From Pseudoclavibacter sp. AY1F1 (GTDB taxonomy: Bacteria; Actinomycetota; Actinomycetes; Actinomycetales; Microbacteriaceae): a stretch of DNA of 64,000 nucleotides. The stretch's first letter is position 1. Every line of letters starts with the position of its first letter. The notes under the pieces were generated by a model. It had not been told where the DNA came from, made no database searches, and saw nothing but the letters and a program-made list of their open reading frames with translations. This document shows positions 17,673-26,126 of this stretch, one piece after another. Location: positions 1 to 64,000 of the forward strand of contig NZ_PSTQ01000002.1 of NCBI RefSeq assembly GCF_002931075.1. Reading direction: 5' to 3'. The position numbers and the translations under genes were made by a program.

Positions 17673-19175
17673 GTGTCGCGGATTCTGCTTGCCATTGATT
17701 TCGAGATCGAGGCCCGGCTCCTGGAGGGCATCATCGCCGCTGGGCACGACATCGTCGACAGGGTCTCGGGCGGCCTCGCGGCGGCCACTGCGCTCGAGCG
17801 CCTCCGGCCGGAGTTCGTCCTGCTGCAGGGCGCGCCAGAGACGCTCACCCCGCGCAGTTTTGCGGCCTGCGCGAGATTCGGTGCCAGGTGCATCGTGGTG
17901 ATCTCAAGCGACCTGGAACGTCGCAATGCCGAGGCGTTCTCCGTGACGGAGATGGTCGACGCGACTGCGAACTGGAGCGAGATCGAGGAACTGCTCACCT
18001 CAGGCGGCGGCGACGTGTCGCGCGACGTTCCGACCGGCCCAATCCCGCAGCAGTCGCTGTCGTTCGCGAGGCCGCCTGCGGAGGGCGTCCTGGCTGCTGA
18101 GGGGGCGCTGCCAGAACCGGCTGGGAGAGAGCGCCCGCCTCTCGACGCACCTACCCGGTCCGCCCGCAGGCGAGCGGACCGGGCGCGTAGAGGTGCAGAC
18201 ACGCGGTCTGCTGCGCGATCGAGGTCGCTGCCGGTTCCGCTGCGTCGAACACGCCCGGATGGGCGGGGGATGCTGCTGGCCGTCTGGGGGCCGCACGGCG
18301 CGCCGGGTGCATCCACCGTCGCCGCAGCGGTCGCATCCAGCGCTGCCAACGCGGGCCAGCGTGTGCTCCTCATCGACGCGGACACCTTCGGCGGTTCACT
18401 CGCCCCGATGCTCGGTATCACCGATGAGGCGCCCGGTTTCGCGGCGGCGTGCCGGCTCGCGGGGGCGGCGCGTCTCACGCTTGGCGAGCTCGAACGCATC
18501 TCAGTGTCGCGCTCGTTCGGGAGGGGAGATCTGCGTGTGCTCACGGGAATCGCGAATCCCGCGAGGTGGCCAGAGCTCTCGCGGGACCGGGTGCTCACGG
18601 TGCTCGAGAAATGCCGCGAGGTCGCCGACTTCGTTGTCGTGGACGTGGGCTTCAGTCTCGAGAGCGATGACGAGATCGCAAGCGACGCGTTCTCTCCCCG
18701 CCGCTCGGCCGCGACGTTGGCTACCCTCACCGTGGCCGACAGGGTGCTCGCCGTCGCGGACGGCCAGGCCGTCGGCCTGCAGCGATTCCTTCGGGCTCGT
18801 GCGAACCTGGTCGAGGTCGTCGGGGAGACGCCGACGGATGTGATCGTGAATCGTGTCCGAGCAGACGCGGTCGGTCTCGGCGCGGCCGGCCAGATCAAGC
18901 ACGTGCTCTCGCGATTCGCGGGGATCGAGGCGAGCGCGTTCATCCCGCTCGACCAGGCGGCCTGCGATCGGGCCCTGCTGGCGGGCGAGCCGGTGACCTA
19001 CGCGAGCCCGCGCTCGGTGTTCGCCCGGGCGATCGGTGCCTATGTGTCGGACACCCTGCTGACAGCGACTTCAACGGCAGGGGCGCAGGAAAGCACGCAG
19101 CAGAAGAATCCTGGAAGTGCCGTATTTCGCCGCTTCTGGCGCGGTCTTGGCGAACTGCAAGCTCAGAACTCCTAA
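17673..19175 (+). CDS. ParA/CpaE-like P-loop protein without the P-loop lysine
   Basis: GTG at 17673 follows AAGGGGC. The 500-residue protein has an N-terminal receiver-like domain (ILLAIDFEIEARLLEGIIAAG) and a basic linker, then a SIMIBI-class ATPase-like domain from about residue 200. The P-loop reads GPHGAPGAST (206-215): Ala213 stands where Walker A Lys would be. LLIDADTFGGSLAPMLG and FVVVDVGFSLES correspond to the next motifs of the MinD/ParA family. Homologues in related actinobacteria also often show a substituted P-loop of the GAPG(R/A) type, as far as I recall. It forms a pair with the SAF protein; the product may be a localisation or assembly factor. Confidence 0.8.
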   Translation: MSRILLAIDFEIEARLLEGIIAAGHDIVDRVSGGLAAATALERLRPEFVLLQGAPETLTPRSFAACARFGARCIVVISSDLERRNAEAFSVTEMVDATANWSEIEELLTSGGGDVSRDVPTGPIPQQSLSFARPPAEGVLAAEGALPEPAGRERPPLDAPTRSARRRADRARRGADTRSAARSRSLPVPLRRTRPDGRGMLLAVWGPHGAPGASTVAAAVASSAANAGQRVLLIDADTFGGSLAPMLGITDEAPGFAAACRLAGAARLTLGELERISVSRSFGRGDLRVLTGIANPARWPELSRDRVLTVLEKCREVADFVVVDVGFSLESDDEIASDAFSPRRSAATLATLTVADRVLAVADGQAVGLQRFLRARANLVEVVGETPTDVIVNRVRADAVGLGAAGQIKHVLSRFAGIEASAFIPLDQAACDRALLAGEPVTYASPRSVFARAIGAYVSDTLLTATSTAGAQESTQQKNPGSAVFRRFWRGLGELQAQNS

Positions 19176-19184
19176 GCTGACCGA

Positions 19185-20687
19185 GTGTCGAGTCTCTCAT
19201 CGCAACTCCAGCGCCGCGCAAACCTCAGTGAAGCTGAGCAGTCGTGGATCCTGCAGCTGAGCGCCGATTGGCAGCTCCTCACCGACCTCTCGTGCGCGGA
19301 CGTGGTGCTCTGGGTGCACACGAAAGAAGATGACTTCGTCGCCGTCGCGCAGGGCCGCCCATCCAGCGCCCCGACCCTCTTCTACCGCGACCTCATCGGG
19401 CAGCCCGTGCGCGAGCAATGGGCCGTAGCCGTGCGACGCGCCTACGAAGAGGGCATCACCGTGCGCTCTACGGAACCGGACTGGTTCGATGAGATCCCGA
19501 CGCAGCTCCTCGTGACACCGGTCTTCTGCCGGCTGCCGGGTGAGGGCGTCAGCGAGCACCCGATCGCCGTCATCACGAGGCACACGAACCTCGGCAGCAC
19601 TCGATCCATCACCCGCCAGGAGGAGACCTTCCGTGATTGCGCGGACGAGATCTTCGCGATGATCGAAGAGGGGGCGTTCCCCGACCCCGAGGCGCCGCAG
19701 ATCTCCAGGCGAGGAGCGCCACGTGCATCCGACGGCCTCATCAGACTCGATAGGGATGGCGTTGTCACCTTCGCGAGCGCCAACGCGCTGAGTGCCATGA
19801 ACAAGCTCGGGTTCGGCGGCGAGCTCGAGGGTGAGGTGCTCTCCGAGGTCGCCTCGGCCCTGGTCCACGACAAGAGCAGAGTGACCGTCGATGAAGCGCT
19901 GCCCCTTGTCGTCACGGGGCGCGCCCCCTGGATGACCGATGTCGAAGCGAGGGACATCACCGTGACGCTGCGTGCGTTGCCGCTTCGCGCGCACGGAGAA
20001 CGCACGGGCGCGATCGTGCTCTGCCGCGACACGACGGACGTCAGGCACCAGCAGCAGGAGCTCATCACCAAGGACGCCACGATCCGCGAGATCCACCACC
20101 GGGTGAAGAACAACCTCCAAACGGTTGCGGCGCTCCTGCGGATCCAGGCTCGGCGCTCTCGCAGCGACGAGGCCAGGGAATCCCTGACCCAGGCCATGCG
20201 CCGCGTTTCCTCGATCGCCGTGGTGCACGACACGCTCTCGGGCGGCTTCTCTCAGACGGTCGACTTCGACGAGGTCTTCCTGCGAGTGATGAAGCTCATC
20301 ACCGAGGTCTCCTCGTCCTCCAACACCGTCGTCAGACCAGTTGTCAGCGGACGCTTCGGTACGCTGCCAAGCGAGTACGCGACCCCCCTCGCGCTTGCGC
20401 TGACGGAGCTCGTCACGAACTCGGTGGAGCACGGACTCGCGGGCCAGGAAGGCGAGGTGACAGTCACGGCAGAGCAGACCCCTGGCGGGCTCTCTGTCAC
20501 GGTCGCCGACACAGGCTCAGGGTTCGTGGCAGGTCGGATCGGTGCGGGACTCGGCACGCAGATCGTCCGCACGCTCGTCGAAGGTGAACTGGGCGGTTCG
20601 ATCGAGTGGCACTCGGAGCCCGGCCAGGGCACTCAGGTCAAGCTGCGCATCCCCAGCAGGTGGAAACGCGAAACGGGCGGCGCGTGA
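19185..20687 (+). CDS. pdtaS: PdtaS-type sensor histidine kinase
   Basis: The 500-residue cytosolic kinase has an N-terminal GAF-like domain (about 1-150), a PAS domain (about 180-285), a HisKA_2 (HWE-like) domain with IHHRVKNNLQTVAALL (H304, H305), and a HATPase domain with ALTELVTNSVEHGLAGQ and GAGLGTQIVRTL. This is the architecture of mycobacterial PdtaS, which phosphorylates the antiterminator PdtaR. The opposing whiB1 gene gives the same neighbourhood as in Mycobacterium. A cognate PdtaR gene is not in this window. GTG start 9 nt after the preceding gene, so co-transcription is possible. Confidence 0.9.
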   Translation: MSSLSSQLQRRANLSEAEQSWILQLSADWQLLTDLSCADVVLWVHTKEDDFVAVAQGRPSSAPTLFYRDLIGQPVREQWAVAVRRAYEEGITVRSTEPDWFDEIPTQLLVTPVFCRLPGEGVSEHPIAVITRHTNLGSTRSITRQEETFRDCADEIFAMIEEGAFPDPEAPQISRRGAPRASDGLIRLDRDGVVTFASANALSAMNKLGFGGELEGEVLSEVASALVHDKSRVTVDEALPLVVTGRAPWMTDVEARDITVTLRALPLRAHGERTGAIVLCRDTTDVRHQQQELITKDATIREIHHRVKNNLQTVAALLRIQARRSRSDEARESLTQAMRRVSSIAVVHDTLSGGFSQTVDFDEVFLRVMKLITEVSSSSNTVVRPVVSGRFGTLPSEYATPLALALTELVTNSVEHGLAGQEGEVTVTAEQTPGGLSVTVADTGSGFVAGRIGAGLGTQIVRTLVEGELGGSIEWHSEPGQGTQVKLRIPSRWKRETGGA

Positions 20688-20698
20688 ACGCCGCCCGC
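20675..20698. terminator. Hairpin overlapping the pdtaS stop
   Basis: CGGGCGGC (20675-20682) pairs with GCCGCCCG (20691-20698) across the pdtaS stop codon; it sits between two converging genes and can serve both. There is no T-tract. Confidence 0.5.
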
Positions 20699-20735
20699 TG
20701 GGCGATCCGCAGCCGAAGTGCGGAGTTGATCGTTG

Positions 20736-20984
20736 TCAGGAAGCGCGTCGTGCGCGTGCCGCGCGGCGCTTGAGTGCGCGGCGCTCGTCTTCCGAGAGGC
20801 CGCCCCAGACACCGGAGTCCTGACCGGTGTCGAGTGCGTACTGGAGGCATACCTCCGTCACCTTGCAGGAAGCGCAAACGGCCTTCGCTGCGTCGATCTG
20901 GTCGACAGCTGGGCCGGTGTTTCCTACCGGGAAGAAGAGCTCGGGGTCTGCGTCCAAGCAGGCGGCAGTATCGCGCCAATCCAT
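20736..20984 (-). CDS. whiB1: WhiB1 iron-sulfur transcription factor
   Basis: The 82-residue protein has the four WhiB cysteines at C9, C37, C40 and C46, which hold a [4Fe-4S] cluster, the turn GVWGG (about 59-63) and a basic C-terminal tail ([15 protein letters not shown]) that binds DNA. Cysteine positions and length match mycobacterial WhiB1, an essential nitric-oxide-responsive regulator that partners the primary sigma factor. ATG at 20984 is preceded by AAGGAG at normal distance. The gene faces pdtaS, as in other actinobacteria. A cluster of two palindromes lies in its upstream divergent region. Confidence 0.95.
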   Translation of the reverse strand: MDWRDTAACLDADPELFFPVGNTGPAVDQIDAAKAVCASCKVTEVCLQYALDTGQDSGVWGGLSEDERRALKRRAARARRAS

Positions 20985-21094
20985 CAGTGGTGCTCCTTAT
21001 CGAGTGCGCCTCGCGCACAAAAACGCTCCGCTGGGAGCGAAGTTCGTGAACCCGGGATGCGGTGACTGGCCTATAGACTTGGCCTCGATTTTGC

Positions 21095-21121
21095 ATACCT
21101 CCGGGTATCTCTACCTAGAGA
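21095..21121. promoter_or_regulatory. Two adjacent palindromes in the whiB1 divergent region
   Basis: ATACCTCCGGGTAT (21095-21108, 5-bp arms) and TCTCTACCTAGAGA (21108-21121, 6-bp arms) abut each other between whiB1 and the plus-strand membrane protein gene. They look like dyad operator sites. No known regulator can be assigned. Confidence 0.4.
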
Positions 21122-21163
21122 AAGATTTTGCCACAGCGTGATTTTCCAGGCAAGGGGTAATTC

Positions 21164-21580
21164 GTGAGCTTAGGCACGGCCAAGCGTCCGGTCACCGTCA
21201 TTCTGCTTGCCGGGGTGCTCATTTTCGAGGCCGCGATCCTCGCGGCGGCGACGGTCTTCCTCATCGTGGAGACGGCCGCGCAGCAGGCGGAGTTCCTGGC
21301 CTCATCCCTTGCGCTTGCTGGGCTTGCGCTGCTCGGGGCCGTGCTGCTCGCGCTTGTCGCCGTGTCCATCATCCGCCTGCGCTCCTGGGTGCGCGGGGCC
21401 GCGATCACGTGGCAGATCATGCAGCTGGCAGTCGCCTGGGTGTTCCTTCAGGGCGATATTGCTGTCTGGGTCGGCTGGGCTCTCGTGGCCGTCAGCTTGC
21501 TCGGCATCGTCGCAGCCGTGCATCCGGCAACTGCCCGCGCACTGCGCCGCGACGACGACGAGCTGGAAACGGGCCGCTAG
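21164..21580 (+). CDS. Small membrane protein, four predicted helices
   Basis: GTG at 21164 follows AAGGGG. The 138-residue protein has four hydrophobic helices, at about residues 10-34, 44-68, 80-96 and 99-119, and a short acidic cytoplasmic tail (RRDDDELETGR). I do not recognise a named family; similar short four-helix proteins appear beside whiB1 or peroxiredoxin genes in actinobacteria. The 3' end overlaps the stop of the convergent peroxiredoxin gene by 4 nt. Confidence 0.75.
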   Translation: MSLGTAKRPVTVILLAGVLIFEAAILAAATVFLIVETAAQQAEFLASSLALAGLALLGAVLLALVAVSIIRLRSWVRGAAITWQIMQLAVAWVFLQGDIAVWVGWALVAVSLLGIVAAVHPATARALRRDDDELETGR

Positions 21581-22056
21581 ATCTCGAGGAGCTTCAGGAT
21601 GCGGGCAACGTGGCCCGCGGCTCGGACGTTGTAGAGCGCGTGCACGATGCTGCCTGCTTCGTTGATCACGAAGGTCGAGCGGATGGGCCCAACGGCCACG
21701 CGGCCGTACTTGTTTCGCTCGCCGTACGCGCCGTACGCCGTCTGGACCTTGTGGTCGGCATCGCTCAGGAGCGTGAAGTCCAAGTGCTCGGCGTCGCGGA
21801 ACTCGGCGAGCTTCTCCGGCTCGTCGGAAGAGATACCGAGGATCGTGTAGCCCGCCGCACGGAGGGGCGTGTCGCTCTCGCGGAAGTCGCAAGCCTCAGC
21901 CGTGCATCCTGGCGTGAAGGCCTCGGGATACGTGTAGAGAATGACCCGCTTGCCTCGGTAGTCGGAGAGCGAGACGGAGCTGCCGTCCTGATCGGTGAGG
22001 GTGAAATCGGGGGCGCTTGCACCAGGCTCGAGGCGGGCCGGAGTTGATGTCGTCAT
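21577..22056 (-). CDS. bcp: Thioredoxin-dependent peroxiredoxin, BCP/PrxQ type
   Basis: ATG at 22056 gives 159 residues, the normal length for the family. The peroxidatic cysteine is C51 in FTPGCTAEACDFR and the resolving cysteine is C56, the CxxxxC arrangement of PrxQ/BCP enzymes that reduce hydroperoxides using thioredoxin. YPEAFTPGC and ILGISSDEPEKLAEFR are other family hallmarks. One oddity is the Tyr at 43 and the Glu at 45 before the active site, where many members have F-Y-P-K/A. The upstream extension of the frame reaches towards the tRNA gene and has no protein character. Confidence 0.93.
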   Translation of the reverse strand: MTTSTPARLEPGASAPDFTLTDQDGSSVSLSDYRGKRVILYTYPEAFTPGCTAEACDFRESDTPLRAAGYTILGISSDEPEKLAEFRDAEHLDFTLLSDADHKVQTAYGAYGERNKYGRVAVGPIRSTFVINEAGSIVHALYNVRAAGHVARILKLLEI

Positions 22057-22145
22057 GCCCTCAATCGTGGCATGTTGTGGTCGATTGGACTTCGAGTTCA
22101 AAACAGTGCTATGCTCTCTCGGTCGCCACGGAAACGTAACGGCAC

Positions 22146-22218
22146 GCACCTCTAGCTCAATTGGCAGAGCAATTGACTCTTAATCAATGGGTTCTCGGTT
22201 CAAGTCCGAGGGGGTGTA
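22146..22218 (+). tRNA. tRNA-Lys (anticodon CTT)
   Basis: A complete cloverleaf can be drawn: acceptor GCACCTC (22146-22152) with GGGGTGT (22211-22217, including G-U pairs), D arm GCTC/GAGC, anticodon stem ATTGA/TCAAT with loop CTCTTAA (anticodon CTT at 22179-22181), T arm CTCGG/CCGAG with TTCAAGT loop, and discriminator A at 22218. CCA is not encoded. Confidence 0.96.
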
Positions 22219-22224
22219 CGAGAT

Positions 22225-22260
22225 AGGCCCGGTAGCTCTCGCCAGCTACCGGGCCTTCTT
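22225..22260 (+). terminator. Intrinsic terminator after tRNA-Lys
   Basis: AGGCCCGGTAGCT (22225-22237) pairs perfectly with AGCTACCGGGCCT (22244-22256) around a 6-nt loop and is followed by a short T-rich tail. Confidence 0.88.
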
Positions 22261-22373
22261 GCATTCAAGGTCGACGCGGGCATTCAAGGTCGACGCGGGC
22301 ATTCAAGGCCGGAGCGGCATTCAAGGTCGGCGCGGGCACTCAATGTCAGCGCGGGCACTGACCGCTGGCGCGC
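22261..22373. repeat. Tandem repeat, about five to six 19-bp units
   Basis: Units of the form GCATTCAAGGTCGACGCGG start at 22261, 22280, 22299, 22317 and 22336, with a decayed sixth at 22355. The first two are identical and the rest drift. The array begins right after the tRNA terminator and stops 100 bp before the flavoenzyme gene. No reading frame is conserved across it, and unit length plus absence of spacers exclude a CRISPR array. Confidence 0.85.
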
Positions 22374-22472
22374 GAGTGAGCGGGAATCTGCCGTTCTCCG
22401 AGGCGAGGTGCTGGCAGAATGGGCATGCACTGGCTTGGCGCGGATCGCGCCGACGACGAGGAGGCAGATTCC

Positions 22473-23780
22473 GTGACGAATGCACCCGGTGAACTTTGGG
22501 CGAACTGGCCGCGAACCGCACGGGCGACCCCCTCGAGCATCGTTGCTCCGAGGACGCCGGTCGAGGTGCAGCGGATCGTCGCGGAGGCGTACAGCAGCGG
22601 CAGGCACGTCAGGCCTGTCGGGGCGAGCCACACCTCGAACGCGCTTGCTGCCGCGCCGGACATCCTGCTCGACACACGCGGTCTCCGGGGCCTGAACTGG
22701 ATCGACCTTGACAGCCACGAGGCATCGTTCGGCGCGGGGACGACGATTGCCGAGGCGGGGGCGCTGCTCGAAAGCTATGGCTGGCAACTCGAGAACTTCC
22801 CGAACAATCCGGCCGTAACGCTCGGTGGGGCCGTCGCGACGGGGAGCCACGGTACCGGCGCGCGCTTCGCGAGCCTCTCGTCGCAGCTTGTCTCCGCGAC
22901 TCTCGTGTCGGGCACGGGTGAGCTCGTGACGGTCAGCGCCCATCAGGACCTCGAGCTGTGGCCATCGGTCAGGCTCAGCCTCGGCGCCCTCGGGATCTTC
23001 ACGGAACTCGTCTTCCGCATCGTTCCCGGCTACCGCATCCGCACCTCTGAGGAGGAGATGCGCATGAGCGGGCTCGTCGACGAGTTCGCAGTGCTCGCCT
23101 CAGGGGCAGACCACTTCTCGGCGAGCTGGCGCCCCCACACGGACGAGGTGTTCGTGACGCAGGGCTTCCGCGAGTCAGGCGAGATCGCGGATGAGCCGAC
23201 GCCGTCGCGCCGCTCGGCTTCGTTCGGCGCGCTCGGCGAAATGCTGGCGATCGGCTTGTCCAAGTCGCTGCCACTGCTCACTCCCGCCGTGAACAAGCTC
23301 GCGAACCGCGTGCATCCGGTCGGCGAGTCCACCCTCGGGCCCATGCGCGCCCTGGCCGAGCCAGCGCCGGTGCGCTTCGCGTCGCTCGAGTACTCGTTCC
23401 CCATCGCTGAGACGCCGGAGGTGCTGCGCGCGCTCGACGAGACCCTCGAGCGGTCGCACCTGCACCTTCCCTACGCTGTGCGCGTCTCAACGACCGCGGC
23501 TGACGATGCGTTCCTGTCAAACGCATACGGGCGCACGGTTGGCAACATCACGGTGCGCGTGCCATCGACGCTCGACGCGCGCCCGATCTTCACCGCTGCG
23601 GAGGACCTCTTCCTGAGCCTCGGCGGCTTGCCGCACTGGGGGAGCTTCCACACGGTGCGAGCCGAGGAGTTCAAGCACGTCATCACGCGCTTCGGTGACT
23701 TCCACACGGCGCGTGAGCGCCTGGACCCGGAGGGCGTGTTCGACAACGCCCACCTGAGGCGGGTCCTCGGAGCGCACTGA
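22473..23780 (+). CDS. FAD-linked aldonolactone oxidase family protein
   Basis: GTG at 22473 has a consensus AGGAGG about 8 nt upstream; an ATG at 22419 would overlap a likely -10 (CAGAAT). The 435-residue protein has an N-terminal FAD-binding PCMH domain with RPVGASHT, FGAGTTIAEA and AVTLGGAVATGSHGTG, where many covalent vanillyl-oxidase-type flavoproteins have GSGHS followed by His linkage; here the first is VGASHTSN. The C-terminus carries the aldonolactone oxidase domain with a HWGSFH motif and the ending RLDPEGVF. Relatives include D-arabinono-1,4-lactone and L-gulono-1,4-lactone oxidases. Substrate is not determined. Confidence 0.85.
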   Translation: MTNAPGELWANWPRTARATPSSIVAPRTPVEVQRIVAEAYSSGRHVRPVGASHTSNALAAAPDILLDTRGLRGLNWIDLDSHEASFGAGTTIAEAGALLESYGWQLENFPNNPAVTLGGAVATGSHGTGARFASLSSQLVSATLVSGTGELVTVSAHQDLELWPSVRLSLGALGIFTELVFRIVPGYRIRTSEEEMRMSGLVDEFAVLASGADHFSASWRPHTDEVFVTQGFRESGEIADEPTPSRRSASFGALGEMLAIGLSKSLPLLTPAVNKLANRVHPVGESTLGPMRALAEPAPVRFASLEYSFPIAETPEVLRALDETLERSHLHLPYAVRVSTTAADDAFLSNAYGRTVGNITVRVPSTLDARPIFTAAEDLFLSLGGLPHWGSFHTVRAEEFKHVITRFGDFHTARERLDPEGVFDNAHLRRVLGAH

Positions 23781-23816
23781 GCTGGCTGCGCGCGGCCGCG
23801 CACGACCGCGCACCTG

Positions 23817-23885
23817 AGTCTCGGGATGGGTTTCGAGCTTCGAATGGGTTGCATCCCATCCCGAGGTGAGGAACCCATCCCGAAG
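23817..23885. repeat. Nested palindromic repeat element, copy A
   Basis: This 69-bp intergenic segment contains three related blocks of the TCGGGATGGG type in direct and inverted order, so several alternative stems can form. It is very similar to 34224-34294. It lies between two converging genes (flavoenzyme and MFS transporter). Its central palindrome is imperfect compared with copy B. Confidence 0.8.
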
Positions 23886-23924
23886 CTGTTGAGGCGAGCG
23901 AAACGCGGCGCCCTAGATATACAT

Positions 23925-25187
23925 CTAGAGCGGTTCGTCGGCCCGCGGGTCGTTCAGATTGCGCCAGGGGCGGTCGCGCCATCTGAACGCGCCCGCTCTA
24001 TGCAGGATCCAGGCCGCGAGCATCGCCCCGATGGCTCCGGATGCACCGCCCACGAGGAGCGCGGCCCTCGGCCCGAACAGCTCGACGATCCATCCCATGA
24101 CGGGAGCGCCGATCGGCGTGCCGCCGAGGAAGATCGCCATGTACAGCGAGAGGACCCGCCCTCGCATCGACGGCTCGACGCTTCCCTGCACCAGGGCGTT
24201 GGCCGTGGTGATCGCGCTGAGCGACGTGAAGCCGATGGGGATGAGCGCGATGGCGAAGAGCCAGAACGTGGGGGCGAGTGCGGCCGCGAGGCAGCTGAGC
24301 GCGAAGAACACGCTTGAGGTGAGCAGCACGCGGAACCGGGCCCGCTCGCGTTTGGCCGCGAGCAGCGCGCCGCCGAGCGAGCCGATGGCAAGGATCGACG
24401 AGAGCAGCCCGAAGCTGTCGGCGCCGCCCTGGAACTCCGTCGTCGTCATGGTTGCGGTGTAGATGGGGAAGTTCAGGCCGAAAGTGCCGAGGAGGAAAAC
24501 GAGCACGAGCACGGCGACGATGTCCGGCCGCCTTGCGACGTAGCGGATGCCCTCGCGGATCTGCCCGCGCCCCCGCTTCGATGGGGGAGACGGCAGCAGC
24601 TCTGAGGTGCGCATTGCCATCAGCGCCGCGATCGTCGCGACGTAGGTGAGCGCGTTGAGGAGGATCACGGGCCCTGCGCCGATCACCACCGTGAGGACAC
24701 CTGCGACGGCCGGCCCGAGCATCCTGGCACCGTTGAACGACGCGGAGTTGAGTGCTACGGCGTTCGACAGCAACTTGAGGCCCACGACCTCGGAGACGAA
24801 CGCCTGGCGCGCTGGCGCGTCGAGGGAGGCGGCGCAGCCGAGGAGCAGCGCGAAGACGTAGACGTGCCAGAGCTCCGCGACGCCGGCTGTGACGATCGCG
24901 CCGAGCGCCAGGGCGAGCACGGCCATGACGGCCTGTGTCCAGATGAGCACCTTGCGCTTCGAGAGTCGATCGGCGATGACTCCGGCGTACGGGGCGAGGA
25001 TGAGCTGTGGGCCGAACTGCAGTGCCATGACGACGCCGAGGGCTGTCGCGTCGTTGTCGGTGAGCTCGGTGAGGACGATCCAGGCCTGCGCGGTGCGCTG
25101 CATCCATGTGCCCACGTTGGACGTCAGTGACCCCGCGAACCAGATGCGGTAGTTCCGTTCACGGAGCGAGCGGAACATCGAACTCAC
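23925..25187 (-). CDS. MFS transporter, drug exporter type
   Basis: GTG at 25187 (GGGAG 8 nt upstream) or ATG at 25178 can start translation; I prefer the GTG. The 420-residue protein has about twelve membrane segments and the enterobactin-exporter-like MFS layout: FRSLRERNYRIWFAG at the N-terminus, GVIADRLSKRKVLIWTQ (the loop 2-3 motif), APARQAFVSEVVG, and SVEPSMRGRVLSLYMAIFLGGTPIGAP. A very long upstream in-frame extension is not coding. The gene faces away from the DsbA gene across 135 bp. An imperfect dyad, TTGTGGCC with GGTCACAA, lies at about 25234-25273. Substrate is unknown. Confidence 0.87.
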   Translation of the reverse strand: MSSMFRSLRERNYRIWFAGSLTSNVGTWMQRTAQAWIVLTELTDNDATALGVVMALQFGPQLILAPYAGVIADRLSKRKVLIWTQAVMAVLALALGAIVTAGVAELWHVYVFALLLGCAASLDAPARQAFVSEVVGLKLLSNAVALNSASFNGARMLGPAVAGVLTVVIGAGPVILLNALTYVATIAALMAMRTSELLPSPPSKRGRGQIREGIRYVARRPDIVAVLVLVFLLGTFGLNFPIYTATMTTTEFQGGADSFGLLSSILAIGSLGGALLAAKRERARFRVLLTSSVFFALSCLAAALAPTFWLFAIALIPIGFTSLSAITTANALVQGSVEPSMRGRVLSLYMAIFLGGTPIGAPVMGWIVELFGPRAALLVGGASGAIGAMLAAWILHRAGAFRWRDRPWRNLNDPRADEPL

Positions 25188-25322
25188 GGCATCTGCTCCC
25201 TGGGGGTCGTCGGGTTCTCGGGGGGGCACAATGTAATAGTTGTGGCCGCAAGTAAATATGTGAAGGTCACAAAATGATCTCACGTACAATGACGCCGGTC
25301 GTCGAACCCGAGGAGAGCCGCA

Positions 25323-26114
25323 ATGGCAGACAAGAACCGCGAACACATTCAGAAGCTTCGCGAAGAGGCGAACGCCATCCGCAAGCAGGAAGAGGCGAGA
25401 GCAAAGCGCGGACGCGTGCTCACGCAGGTCGGCATCATCGTCGGCGCAGTCGTCGTACTCGGTGCGATCGTGCTGCTCGCAGTGTTCGGTTCGACCTGGT
25501 TCGGCAAGAAGATCGAGATCACGGCAGACGGCACGGTTGCGGTCGGGCGCCTTGACGGCTCCACCGTGGAGCAGCCCATCACGGTTGCCGACAACTCGGC
25601 GATCGTCATCGGGGCAGCGGATGCGCCGGTCAAGATCGACTACTACTTCGACTACTCTTGCCCACACTGCGTGGACTACCACGAGCAGACTGGGCCGGTC
25701 TACAACGACCTCGTGGCATCTGGTGACGTTCAGGTCACCTACCACGCCATCAACATCGTGGCACCGTACGGTGCCGAGGCCGCAGCGGCGATCGCGGCGA
25801 CGGTCGCCAACGAGCCTGGCGCGTTCTTCGAGGTGCACGACGGCCTCTTCGGCATCCCGGCCGAGACGCAGACCGGCTGGGGGCCAGCAGACTACGCCTC
25901 CGCGCTCGGCCAGCTCGGCGTCACGAACCAGCAGGCGCTCGCGGACACCACCAACGGCGAGTTCTCGAGCTGGGCAGCCTCGAACACGACGGCGGCGCGT
26001 GCGGCCGGCGTGAACGGAACGCCCACCATCATGATCGATGGAGAGATCCAGCAGACGCCGCCCGACGCCGCGACCCTCATGGGGCTCGTCGGCACGGCAA
26101 ACACCGGCGAATAG
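25323..26114 (+). CDS. Membrane-anchored DsbA-like thiol:disulfide oxidoreductase
   Basis: The 263-residue protein has a basic coiled N-terminus, a membrane segment at about residues 33-55 and an extracytoplasmic thioredoxin-fold domain with the active site C113-P-H-C116 and a GTPTIM cis-proline loop near the end. Actinobacterial DsbA-like proteins introduce disulfides into exported proteins and are reoxidised by VKOR, whose gene follows after 12 nt. ATG is preceded by GAGGAGAG. An AT-rich stretch at 25234-25300 is the likely promoter region shared with the divergent MFS gene. Confidence 0.93.
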   Translation: MADKNREHIQKLREEANAIRKQEEARAKRGRVLTQVGIIVGAVVVLGAIVLLAVFGSTWFGKKIEITADGTVAVGRLDGSTVEQPITVADNSAIVIGAADAPVKIDYYFDYSCPHCVDYHEQTGPVYNDLVASGDVQVTYHAINIVAPYGAEAAAAIAATVANEPGAFFEVHDGLFGIPAETQTGWGPADYASALGQLGVTNQQALADTTNGEFSSWAASNTTAARAAGVNGTPTIMIDGEIQQTPPDAATLMGLVGTANTGE

Positions 26115-26126
26115 CGGAGGCGAGAC

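Noticed and set aside
22146-22218. tRNA-Lys as an integration site of a genomic island
   Set aside because: No integrase gene and no repeated 3' tRNA fragment were found downstream in the window.
22261-22373. CRISPR-like array
   Set aside because: Units are 19 bp, directly adjacent and without spacers; no cas genes in the window.
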